Assembly: GCA_000697475.1 (NCBI GenBank)
Contig: JNEU01000699.1
Span: 1 to 26,374 of the forward strand
Direction of reading: 5' to 3'
DNA: 26,374 nt
Source of the DNA: Lichtheimia corymbifera B2541
Lineage: Eukaryota > Mucoromycota > Mucoromycetes > Mucorales > Lichtheimiaceae
The number at the start of each line of letters is the position of its first letter. Position 1 is the stretch's first letter. A model generated the notes under the pieces. The model had not been told where the DNA came from. It was given only the letters and a program-made list of their open reading frames with translations, and ran no database searches. Shown here in pieces: positions 9,911 to 22,490 of the stretch. A program made the position numbers and the translations under genes.

Positions 9911-9940
9911 GCTGGTGGTTGTGGTTGTGGTTGTGGTGGA
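9911..9940. repeat. GTGGTT imperfect repeat
   Basis: Several tandem GGTTGT units form a G-rich strand upstream of the WD40 gene. The spaced GG runs are shorter than a classic G-quadruplex, so I call only a simple repeat. Confidence 0.6.
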
Positions 9941-10003
9941 TGATGTGCCTCGAAACACGTTTCAAATACAGGCTGGGTATCTCTTTCATCTATCTTTATT
10001 GAC

Positions 10004-11293
10004 ATGGGCGACCGTATCCATACAGCTATTCTCCAATTCCTACTGACACACGGCTACAAGGAAACACAAGAAGCATTTGTCAAAGAAGCCGGCGAGTTCA
10101 TTGACTTCGATTCAGTGGAAGATGTACCTCCTCTGGATGGCTCCTTTAGTGATGCCCTCAATCAGGTCACGCGTAATGTCGCATCGATGAACTTGGAAAG
10201 GTGGGTAGTTGGGGAACAAGGTTACTGCATGTCGTGTAATGGCGTATTGACATATGTATGTATATATAGGCAGGAAGACTTTGAAGATGCAGACGGCGAC
10301 TACTATTCGACACTTGTTGAGCAATATGGGACCATCCACGCCGCGAATGTTCTAGCAGTTGCAGTGGATCCACACTCGCGTTGTATTGCCACCAGCTCTA
10401 CCGATCGCACTGTCAAACTTACCAATAGCACCACTGGCATCACTGATCGAGAATACCGACATCATCAAGCACCTGTATTGAGCATTGCATTTCATCCATC
10501 TCAGGCCAACCTTATGCTCACCACATCCATGGATGGCACTGCTGTGCTAGCCGATACCAGCAAATCCGATGACATCGATCCATCTATAGGCGTCGTACAG
10601 CGTTTCAGGGATCATCAAAAGTATATTGTGCAAGGATTATTCTCACCTGTGGATGGCAAGTACATGGCAACAGCATCCTATGATCGCACCGTATGCATCT
10701 ATGAGCAAGACCAAGAAGGCAGTGGTCATTACCGCCTGGTCAAGCAATTGGGCCCGTTCCTGGGCAACGTGGAAGCCATGTGTTTTGCAGACAATGCCGT
10801 ATTGGTGGTTGGTGCACGTGACGACAACTATTTGCATTACATACATCTTCAAGACAGGTTCAGGGACCAGAAATGTAATATGAATGCCAACAATGATGAT
10901 TGGGTTTCCTTTGCACCAGCCTATCTCAGCGTGTCCCCTGATGGCCGTTATTTACTCTGCTCCACCGATCATTCATCCGGTCGCATCATCCTCTTTAAGA
11001 AAGGCGAATCGACTCAAGTGCGCAATTATTATGATATGCCATCCGACAATCAATTCACAACACGTCGCCATTGCTGGCATCCAAGTGGACACTATTTTTA
11101 CATCTCAGGTGCAGACGATCACTGTATTCGAGTATTGGAGACAAAGACAGGACGTGTCGCGGCTACACTTAAAGGAGGACACACTGCCATGGTGCGTGCA
11201 TTGAGCGTGGATACCAATGTAGGCCTCGTCTCGGTTGGATATGATCACCAAGTCAACATCTGGGCACAACCTTCCATGTCTATAGTACGATGA
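10004..11293 (+). CDS. LisH-domain WD40-repeat protein
   Basis: Preferred model: 10004-10200 joined to 10270-11293, giving 406 residues. The first 30 residues carry a LisH dimerisation motif (AILQFLLTHGYKETQEAFVK), then an acidic linker. From about residue 85 come seven or so WD40 blades, for example LAVAVDPHSRCIATSSTDRT, MATASYDRTVCIYE and LSVDTNVGLVSVGYDHQV near the end. Such proteins act as scaffolds in larger complexes; I cannot name the ortholog. The whole interval is open in one frame: the predicted intron 10201-10269 (GTGGGT donor, TATATATAG acceptor) is 69 nt, a multiple of three, and contains no stop, so retaining it would insert 23 residues. I favour splicing because the insert breaks a charged linker and is cysteine-containing and unlike its surroundings. 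The start follows a pyrimidine-rich leader. Confidence 0.82.
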   Translation: MGDRIHTAILQFLLTHGYKETQEAFVKEAGEFIDFDSVEDVPPLDGSFSDALNQVTRNVASMNLERWVVGEQGYCMSCNGVLTYVCIYRQEDFEDADGDYYSTLVEQYGTIHAANVLAVAVDPHSRCIATSSTDRTVKLTNSTTGITDREYRHHQAPVLSIAFHPSQANLMLTTSMDGTAVLADTSKSDDIDPSIGVVQRFRDHQKYIVQGLFSPVDGKYMATASYDRTVCIYEQDQEGSGHYRLVKQLGPFLGNVEAMCFADNAVLVVGARDDNYLHYIHLQDRFRDQKCNMNANNDDWVSFAPAYLSVSPDGRYLLCSTDHSSGRIILFKKGESTQVRNYYDMPSDNQFTTRRHCWHPSGHYFYISGADDHCIRVLETKTGRVAATLKGGHTAMVRALSVDTNVGLVSVGYDHQVNIWAQPSMSIVR

Positions 11294-11403
11294 TAGCTTA
11301 TTGATGATGTCCCAAAAAATGTATTACTCGATTGTGTATATATATCATGCATGGAATTGTGTATATGAAAGAAAAGAGGGATAAATAAGGATTGATTGAT
11401 ACG

Positions 11404-11431
11404 GGTGTGTATGTGTGTGTATGTGTGTGTG
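11404..11431. repeat. GTGTGTAT-type microsatellite
   Basis: A short GT-rich tandem tract lies in the 158-nt space between the convergent stops of the WD40 gene and BCP1. Confidence 0.7.
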
Positions 11432-11450
11432 GTACTCTCTCCCTCTCTAT

Positions 11451-12523
11451 CTAAGCAGTGGGCATCGAGCAAGTCTTTTCAATTTCCTTAACGAGAGCAT
11501 CCATCTTGGAGTGATGGACAAACATCAAACGTCGAAAAGGTGCAATGCCAAAATCAGAAAAGGCTCGTCGTGCATCTGATGAAGATTCTTTTTCACGGTT
11601 GGTGAACTTGTAGTCAAATTGATGCTGTGCGTACTTGTTGATCACTTCATCTTCAGGCTGAAAGTAGAATGTCTCAGTATCTTGTTCTAATACGCCCTCT
11701 GCTGCTGATGCTGCCTTTTTCTTTGCCTTCTTTTTGGGTTGCTCGACAGGTTCATCTTCGCCCTCTTCCTTATCCACCACAGGCTCAACCTCCTTGTAAG
11801 TCTTGGTAATAAACATGTACCATTCAAAATCATAAGCCTCGCCCTATTCATGGATGTCGATGAGTAACATCCCCTCGCTGAAATGAATGATACTACTTGC
11901 ATTTTGCTTTGCTTGCTTTGTTTCTTCCTGCATCATATTATACATTGGGGGCATGATCTCCATAGGCATGTTGATGAATCGCTCTGACACCACCCATCCT
12001 ACGTGTTTCTTGGATTCAGGTGCCATGATTGCATTGATGGTGTCGGCATTCTTCTTGGGGCATTTGCTCAACAGATAGGATCGTAATGATTTGACACCTT
12101 CATTGTCCTATACGACTCGTTAATCCCTTATTCTTTATGATCCATTCATCATGCGTAGAGATACCTTGAAATGATTCAGATTGATGATGCTGAGGATAGC
12201 ATAGGGATCGGATTCCTGACCATCCACTTTGACAGTGGTCCCCACATGATTTTCCTCCAAAAGGATGTCCACAATATCACCCAAATTGATCAGCTCTGCG
12301 TCAGTGGAAAACAACTGTCCAAAAAGTCTCTTCAAGGCGTGATAGTCGATCTGCTCGGGATTGAAAAAGTCAAAGTCGACATCGACAATATCCTATACAG
12401 CAATGGAGTCAGGTCAGCTTGTTTGCCTTGTCGTCATCAAGTCCTAGTTCTTGTATGAGACATTACCGGTGCGGCATCGCTGTCTGATTCGGATCCTGAG
12501 CCTTCAGCTGTCTTTCTTTTCAT
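11451..12523 (-). CDS. BCP1: BCP1/BCCIP family protein
   Basis: Exons in gene order: 12523-12467, 12392-12165, 12107-11901 and 11843-11451, giving 294 residues. Yeast Bcp1 is a nuclear chaperone for ribosomal protein Rpl23 and affects nuclear export; BCCIP is the animal counterpart. The family core is visible: [65 protein letters not shown] and [12 protein letters not shown] near the C-terminus. A lysine-rich stretch (PKKKAKKKA, about 195-203) fits a nuclear signal. The last intron, 11844-11900, is predicted to use a GC-AG pair: only the donor GCAAGT restores the frame, and a TAG at the intron end blocks read-through. Length and order match the family. Confidence 0.9.
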
Positions 12524-13482
12524 GGTTTATGCGTGTATCTGTTGAAGCAAGTGGAAAAATCTCTGCACTAAAATGCGCTCTAATGGATGTGGCTCAGAAT
12601 GTGATCACACCTCCGATTTCCACCCAACTATATCATGCCGACCCAAATCCTTGCCATCCTCTGACTATGCGACGTACATATCAATGACATCCATTCATCA
12701 ACCTTGGTCGGCCCCATCCTTCTTTATAATGCACCCGAGTCATAATATCATCATTTTTCTCAGCAATAAAAAGTAATTGAATACGGTCAAGAAAAGACTT
12801 AAAGACGTATCATCATAGCTGATGTAATTGATAAGAGACATTGCTGCTAGCATGGTCTATTGTTATGATGCATGGTATGTCAACATGTAAAAGTTACGGG
12901 TCACGTGAGACGCATTGATGCGATGCCATGAGTATAGTGGCAGTATAACAAGTCCAGCAGATTTGGACTGCTGTAGCTGGGTAGATGATATAAAAGCAGC
13001 AAATACGGTGGTCTGCTGCGGATACCATGAGCGAGTTACACAATGCAAAGTGGTGAAGAAGACAGAGAATCCCCTCACAGAAAACTCTGATTGCTAAGCC
13101 CTACTGACCTCTATACAACTACGTAGTTTTGGGGGTCATGCATGCTCAGATAAAAGGATCACATGATGAAATGGGACGCACACTTTATTATCATCATGAA
13201 AGTAAAAAGAAGGGTCATTCTTTAAGAAAGGGGGGGAGTATGCTTATATTTTGATTCTATCTAAAAAGAGCATCATCAGCATAGGGGATGAATGACACCA
13301 CGGCTTCTTTGTTGGTAAAGGTAGCATTGTTGTAGCACTGATGCGCAGCCACAAGGGTGTAAGAGAAATGAGTGATGCGTCTCTGTGTGAAACTCAGTGA
13401 CGTAGGATAAAAGAGACTGGATTGCCAATTGGGTAGGTGCCTTTTTCTCACTCTTTCTTTCCACGCAAAATACATTCATACT
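12524..13482. other. Divergent intergenic region, BCP1 and SKP1
   Basis: This 959-nt region between two divergent housekeeping genes presumably contains both promoters. A 59-codon cysteine-containing frame at 12918-13097 has no recognisable domain and I do not call it. A GATAAAAG element about 75 nt upstream of the SKP1 ATG may serve as its core promoter. Confidence 0.45.
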
Positions 13483-14186
13483 ATGGCTACTGTGAAGCTT
13501 ATCAGCTCTGACAACGAGGACTTTACTGTCGACAAGGAGGTCGCTGAAAAGTCGGTCTTAATTAAGAACATGTTGGAAGGTAAGCTTTGAAAATCTAGAC
13601 TGTTCGACGCGCGGCTCATTCGCTCACTTTTTATTAAACCCCTTTCAAGATGTCGGCGATAGCGATGCTCCCATTCCTCTTCCCAATGTCACAGCCAAGA
13701 TTCTTCGCAAGGTAAATGAGTAGTGGTTTGGGTGGGGGGGTATATATGGATGATAGGACTAAGCTAACTTGACCACATTTTTTTCTCTCATAGGTGATCG
13801 AATGGTGTGATCATCATCGTAACGATCCTATTGTCGCCCAGGATGAGCAGGATAGACGCAACACTGATATCGAAGAATGGGACCAAAAGTATATGGAAGT
13901 CGATCAAGAGACCCTGTTTGATGTTATCCTTGCTGCCAATTATCTTGATATCAAGCCATTGTTGGATGTTGGTTGTAAGACCGTTGCCAATATGATCAAG
14001 GGCAAGAGCGCTGAGGAAATTCGACGAACTTTCAACATCACCAACGACTTTACACCTGAGGAGGAAGCCCAGATTCGAAAGGAAAATGTAAGTAGTCATT
14101 GGAGTGGTGGTGTAGTGTAGTGCAGTACACTGTAAGGCTAATCATTGTCTTTTTCTTTGTTATAGGAATGGGCTGAGGATCGATAA
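13483..14186 (+). CDS. SKP1: SCF ubiquitin ligase subunit Skp1
   Basis: Spliced model: 13483-13579, 13650-13711, 13794-14087 and 14166-14186, giving 157 residues, the normal Skp1 length. Skp1 joins F-box proteins to cullin-1 in SCF ligases and serves other F-box complexes. The POZ-like N-terminus ([20 protein letters not shown]) includes the start of the cullin-binding fold. The C-terminal F-box-binding helices show [20 protein letters not shown], then [13 protein letters not shown] and the end NEWAEDR, close to the usual NKW or NEW ending. The last exon codes for only seven codon positions including the stop. Introns are 70-82 nt with good GTAAG-like donors. The start follows a pyrimidine-rich leader. 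Confidence 0.97.
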
Positions 14187-15144
14187 ACTTTTTCTCTTTT
14201 CATGTCAATTCATCGGTATATTCCCCCCATTCTCCCATCACGAATAAATCAACGGACCAGATGTTATGGACCAGCAACACTTGTAGTGAAACGGACTTTT
14301 TGAGCAAGAGAAACGTGCGTGCGTGTGCGTGTGTGTGGGAGTGGATGGCTGGGTTGTCGATCCGAAGGTGCATCAATGTTGAACCAAAAGCGGAAATCCT
14401 TGTCATTGACAGAAAAAACAAGGGGAGATGGGATGGGATGGGTCGGCTTAGTTTCTCCTCTGCTATTGAATTGACTTTTTGTACGATATATATTTCCTCC
14501 CCTTCCTCTCACCCCCCACCTTCAACATCAATCTCCTTCAAGACGCGTGCTTTTTGAACCCCTTTCCAAAAATATCATCGCTGCTTGCTGCATATTGTCA
14601 AAAAGGCAGCTTTGTTTATTGCTATTGTATTTTGATATCATGCATCATACCACCATTTTATAAACAGGATAAATGCAAGATGTTATGTGGTTTTTCATGC
14701 ATATACAACACCTTTTTGTGTGATGCTTGTGATGATGTAAAGTTAAGCGAGTATGTTAACAACTGCTCGTCATCTGCAGGGAATGAATGAAATCGGTGAT
14801 CTTTTACTCTACTCATACATAATCAGGAAGGAGAACATCATGAAGATGTGATGGGTGATATATATTTATGTACAATATCTCAGGAGCATCGTTAGTGGTG
14901 ATAGAAGGAGAGGTTCAAGCGTGTGGTAGTAAAAGTCATAGTGCGAATGGGTGATGGGTGATAAAAGAAAACAATCAAGGAAAGGGATATGCAGATCGGT
15001 TGGGTTTAACGCTTGTCTTTTGTACATGCTGCATGTGGTTTGAACCGAATATTCATAAATACTTTCTTTTGCTCTGTCATCCGTTGATTCCTTTCCCCTC
15101 TCCTCTCCCTTTTTTCACCTTTACTTTTACACTTTCTTCTGGCC
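14187..15144. other. Intergenic region upstream of PX kinase
   Basis: The 958-nt region contains the SKP1 3' end and the kinase promoter. A strong CT-rich tract occupies about 15080-15140, right before the proposed kinase ATG. Several 60-100 codon frames lack domains and overlap each other. I see no RNA gene. Confidence 0.5.
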
Positions 15145-17914
<2,770 letters not shown>

Positions 17915-18121
17915 TACCCTTCCATCACCCACTTATTAATCCTGCCAAAGCAACATCGCATCCTCATCACATCAAGCAATCAAATATCTCCCATATGCAT
18001 TGAAAAAGCAGTATACGAGTAATCACCATAGATCCGTTGTTTCTCTCTTTTGTTTTTACACTTTTATTCGTTCCAGCCGTTTAATCATGTTACCCCCGCC
18101 ATTCATTTAATACTAATTGAA

Positions 18122-19570
18122 TCACTCTTGCTGTGATAACCATGCCTTGAACTTTTCATCTTTTTGTTTTTGCGCGTTGGATGGTGGATATTTCGATGCG
18201 GATGGTAGAGGATTCTCGTCTGTGTATAATAATATGTTTAGATCAATCCAACTTGTAATCCCCCACCTATCAAAACTTACCACTGTCATATTCCTCATCA
18301 TCATCATCTTCTTCTTGTTCCCAACGCTCATCCTGCTGGCCTGCATCCAATGCCACTTCTTTTCCTTTTGACACGTTCATATCCTTCATCAACTTGTTTA
18401 GCTGGTCTTGTCGATTCTTTTCTTCTCGATCCATCTATTGTAGCCACCTATGATGAGTCTTCCCATCCACTTGCATTCTCTACCCCAGGCATAAAGAACT
18501 TACCTTCTCGCGTATCAGCCGTTCAATTTCAGGCTTGTATTCACTATAGATGATAGGTATCCTTCATTAGCATCTATTCTTTTTCATTCATCCATTAACC
18601 TTATGACATACGTCTCGTATTGGTCTGCAGCTTCATCAATTGCCTTGAAGAAATCATCAATGCCTTGACCAGTGACAGCTGAAACACCGACCACCTTGAG
18701 ATGGTTATAAAACTCATCCAGTACCAAGCTCATTGAGTTCATGAGACTGCTCATATAGCTTGTATCTTGTGAAAGAGCCTCCTGGAACTTTTCGAAATCG
18801 GTCATCCATTCGACAGCAAATTCATGTGATACAACATCGGTCTTGTTGAACACGAGAATAAAAGGTAGTTTGGTCTTGTAGAGAATACTGCATGCATACA
18901 ACATGTTGCTCATAAAAGTGGCAGGTGCAGTCGTACGTGGTGTGTCAATGATGTAAGCAACGACGGTGGGATAAGTAGCTGCAAGTGTATCGGTGATGAT
19001 GGCACCAGAAGCCGACCATGTAAAGATTTCAATCTGACCAGGTGTATCGACAAAGATATTACTATACACATCATGCTGTTAATATCCATCCACACACATC
19101 GTTTTTGTATGCTTTTTTACCTGACATTCTCGGCACGTTTGGCAACCAAGTTTAGCACCTGATCAAACTTTGTAGTGAACAAGTTCAAGCTCGTCAAAAT
19201 ACCACCATTGGGACCGAGTTGATATCTGTCAAAAGAGAGACCCTATTAAAGATCCACCTCGATCGCTTCCAATAAAAAGTAGATCTTACTGTTTCATGAC
19301 CTCCTTGTAATTGACAGTGTCTCGAATATCAATGTTGGCTGTGAATGGAAGTGTACCCACGGCAGGATCGAGATTGAGTACATAAGGTGGTGTCTTTTTC
19401 GCATGCTGGTGGGCAATGATCCGCTGTAAAAAGTCGAGAGCGTTAACCCATGCCTCCCAAATGCGTCAGTCTATGTATATATTTACCTGCATGAAGGTAG
19501 TTTTGCCGGAACCAGCCATGCCAATACACAAGACGACAGGTGGCTGCTTGGTATCGTTGGGTGTGCTCAT
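18122..19570 (-). CDS. GPN1/NPA3: GPN-loop GTPase 1 (Npa3 family)
   Basis: Exons in gene order: 19570-19487, 19423-19290, 19225-19121, 19061-18612, 18543-18504, 18434-18281 and 18219-18122, giving 354 residues. GPN1 is a cytoplasmic GTPase, working with GPN2/GPN3, needed for assembly and nuclear import of RNA polymerase II. Seen in order: the P-loop GMAGSGKTT in exon 1, the diagnostic Gly-Pro-Asn loop in [16 protein letters not shown], switch [27 protein letters not shown], the guanine-specificity NKTD, and SAVTGQG. The C-terminus is acidic ([10 protein letters not shown]) and ends with a polar helix, as in the family. Exon 5 is only 40 nt. All joins keep the frame, and the leader before the ATG is C-rich. 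The gene converges on the kinase, with 207 nt between stops. Confidence 0.96.
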
Positions 19571-20414
19571 GTTGGAGGTGTAGGAGTGTATGTGATAGAA
19601 AGAAAGAGAATGAAGACGCGCCTTTTCAATGCGGTGTTCATTGAAAATTTGCTTGCTGCTTGCTTATCAAGCATTGACGACTGACAGCAATGCCGGACAC
19701 ACATGGATAAATGGACACCCCTATACCTTTTGTGTTCGTCTACAAGAAGGGTCACATTCATTATCCTTGCCTTTTCTTGAGCAACGCGGGTTGGTTACCA
19801 TAGCAACGTATCGGTCGGCGGTAAGACAACCAGTCTATGTCCTATTTAAAGAAAGTAATCCTGGGCTATTCACTTTGGGATATGTATGCATTGAATGTAA
19901 AAAGTACCTTCTTATTTGGAGAGGTGATGCAAAAGAGTAATTGCTAAATCCAACTTGCTGTGGTACTTCATATCTCAGCAAACATGCAGTATTATATGAG
20001 GAGGCAACAAGTACGTCCACCTTGTATAATGATATCAAGTGTATTTTGTATTTTGTACATATTGCATAATTGCATCCATTCATCCATTAAATATCTTCAG
20101 CCCCAATGACGCCATTTTTCGTAACGAGAGAATGATACAAAATCGTGTACAACTTATGCTTATTTGCATGAATCCAGCAGGTTTCCATTTTCAGAGGATT
20201 CCTTAGACTATCAAGAGGATATTGTATGACTGATTACCATGTCAACATGAGTATAGGAAGCATATTTATGGCTACCCCTGTGTGCGTTGACATGGGTGAA
20301 ACAAGGATGCTAGGCATGTTGTCAAGGGAAACCCCATTGCTGAGTGTGGATTATGGTGTGCGTGTAAGCCGCGGAAGTACAGTCCTCGCTTACCATTCCT
20401 TTTCCTTGTGCCAC
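19571..20414. other. Divergent intergenic region, GPN1 and F-box genes
   Basis: About 840 nt with no recognisable gene. Frames near 19629-19940 (plus) and 19835-20083 (minus) overlap each other and show no domain. From 20226 the plus frame is open into the F-box gene, so part of this stretch could be coding if that upstream ATG is used. Confidence 0.45.
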
Positions 20415-21276
20415 ATGCATGAACACCACAACGACTCTCTCTTCCAGCGCTTGTCCTTTGACGCGATCTCGCACATTTTCTCTTTCCTCGATCAGTCAAC
20501 GTGCTTATTGTGTCTCTCCGTATGCCGCTCATGGTACAATTTGATTCCCGAGTACAGTCGAGAGCTCTGGACCCAACTTTCAGTGGATGGCCCCATTAGC
20601 GCCTCCATGGCGCAATGCCTTGGACCTCATCTACGCACTGTGTGTTTCCAACATATAGCAAAGAGCACACTTTTATTCAACTTGCAGCGTATGGCAGAGA
20701 TTGGATGCACGGGTATTGAGACTATGGGTAAAGCAGCAGCATATCAAACCATCATAAACACGTGCATGTGTGCTTATGTCAGTGATAGATTTCCGTGCGT
20801 ATGTTCAATCAGATGATACCATTGCAGCCCTGGCACGAATAAGTGACAATGTCAAGGAGATCTCTATCCATAGTGACCTGACGCAAGGGCCCATCATTCA
20901 ATTATTCGATGCTTGTCCCAAACTCGAACGCTTTCGTTACAAGGCACATATCCTTCATTTAACCAATGCAAACGACACCATGTTGATGATCAATCACCCC
21001 ATATACCCTAATATGACATTACTCGCTCTCGACACCACCATCCCTGCAAGCTCACTCGAAGCATTATTGAAACTATGCCCCAATCTACGCATGCTATCTA
21101 TCCACAACATTCGTCACAATGTCGCCGTCTTTTCTCGTTATGGCAGTTACTTTAGCATGATCCTTGCACTATGCCCGCAAATCACTCAACTCCATTGTGC
21201 TGGATGGCATCGACAACTGGGCCATTTACCTGTGTTGGGAGAAGCTGATAACAAGACCATCTACCCACATCATAAT

Positions 21277-21308
<32 letters not shown>

Positions 21309-22158
21309 TACCACACCTGGCCTACGTGAATTCGCAATGGAAGTATGCGACCTATATCCACAAAATCACGTGATGCAGCTACTACGGGAGAACGCCAATA
21401 CCATTGAATCAGTGGCCTTCACCACCTTGTTTATGCCTGTGAACGATGAAGAAGATGAAGAGGATTGGTCCATACTTGGCTCATTGGAACCTGTATGCTT
21501 ACGCAAGTTGTCGTTGACTCAAGTCGAGATGAGTGCGGATGCTCTGAGTGAATTACTAGGCAAGGTGGCATCCACAGTGGATACAGTGGAGCTGGATCAA
21601 ATGCCGGTAACGGTACAAGTTGCAGATGCCTTTCAACCCCTTTATTCGCTACGACATTTATACATCAATGCAAGAATGACACCTGAAGCAGCTACTCATT
21701 TGGCCAAATCACTACGTACAGCATATTCGACTATTGAAAGTCTTGGATTCCAACAGCAAATCACGAATGATATCTTGCGATCCATTGGGTGTTTGGAACG
21801 ACTCGAGACATTGGATTTATGTAACGGGCGTGGATTGGATGGAGGAGTTTTATGCGAGATGCTGGAATGCTTACGGCCTCACGAGAATTTGACCATGCTG
21901 AAATTGACGGGTTGCAGAGCAGTATCGGATCGAGTCCTCGATACCATTTCAAAGTTCAAGAGCGTACGGCGATTGATTCTGCTGGGCAGTATGCAGTGCA
22001 CCGATGCCGGCCTTATTCGACTATGTCAAGCCTTATCCAGCACCGTTGACCACATCTTTATTACTGGAAGGCATCTCACTCCGCATGGTATTGCTTCTGC
22101 TACCAATATTCTCGGCCCCAGTAGAATAAGCGCTGCACAAGCACAAACTCGTCGTTGA
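20415..22158 (+). CDS. F-box and leucine-rich-repeat protein
   Basis: Spliced model: 20415-20727 joined to 20783-22158, giving 562 residues. F-box/LRR proteins are substrate receptors of SCF ubiquitin ligases, bound through Skp1. The F-box sits at the N-terminus (LSFDAISHIFSFLDQSTCLL, then CRSWY). The rest is an irregular series of LRR-like units, for example LETLDLCNGRGLDGGVLCEM, LTMLKLTGCRAVSDRVLDTI and VRRLILLGSMQCTDAGLIRL, resembling the cysteine-containing LRRs of Grr1/Amn1-type proteins. Ten glutamines interrupt the repeats at about 270-279. I prefer ATG 20415 because a CT-rich leader precedes it and the F-box follows at once; the frame is open upstream to an ATG at 20226, which would add 63 residues. 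The target is unknown. Confidence 0.85.
21277..21306 (+). repeat. CAG/CAA polyglutamine tract
   Basis: Ten consecutive Gln codons mixing CAG and CAA lie inside the LRR region of the F-box protein, next to two histidines and an asparagine. It is likely length-variable between strains. Confidence 0.9.
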
Positions 22159-22490
22159 GCAACAAGCAACATATACATGTATACATCGATCCTTATTTAT
22201 TCCAATCAACCGCCCCCCATGACACACGCACACACACAGCAACGTTATTTAGAGTAATGACATCTTTGTTCGAGAACTATAATACACAATCATTCCATCC
22301 ATATCTATTATTGTCTCATTCATTCATCACACACAATGAACTCTACATGTCAGTTTCAGCTCCGAAACACGCTGCCAAAAATGTGACAATGCCGCCACCC
22401 CCATTGTGAATGTTTGTATCTCTCTTTCTTTTGTTAATCACACAACAACATATTCACCGATAAGGATAGCCTATCATCATCATTCTCAAA
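22159..22490. other. Intergenic region with CA repeat
   Basis: 332 nt separate the F-box stop from the second adenylating enzyme. A CA-rich run lies at about 22221-22239. I see no clear TATA box. The stretch just before the ATG at 22491 is AC-rich, with little G. Confidence 0.5.

Larger units (their letters stand above)
9033..10003. other. Divergent intergenic region, MFS and WD40 genes
   Basis: This 971-nt stretch separates two divergently transcribed genes and presumably holds both promoters. Visible items are a minus-strand TATA box near 9094 and a GTGGTT-type repeat at 9911-9940. I found no tRNA, no conserved frame and no long inverted repeat. Confidence 0.5.

Noticed and set aside
12918..13097. 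59-codon frame with several Cys pairs, possibly a small secreted protein.
   Set aside because: No signal peptide, no recognisable cysteine pattern, and it lies inside the divergent promoter region of BCP1 and SKP1.
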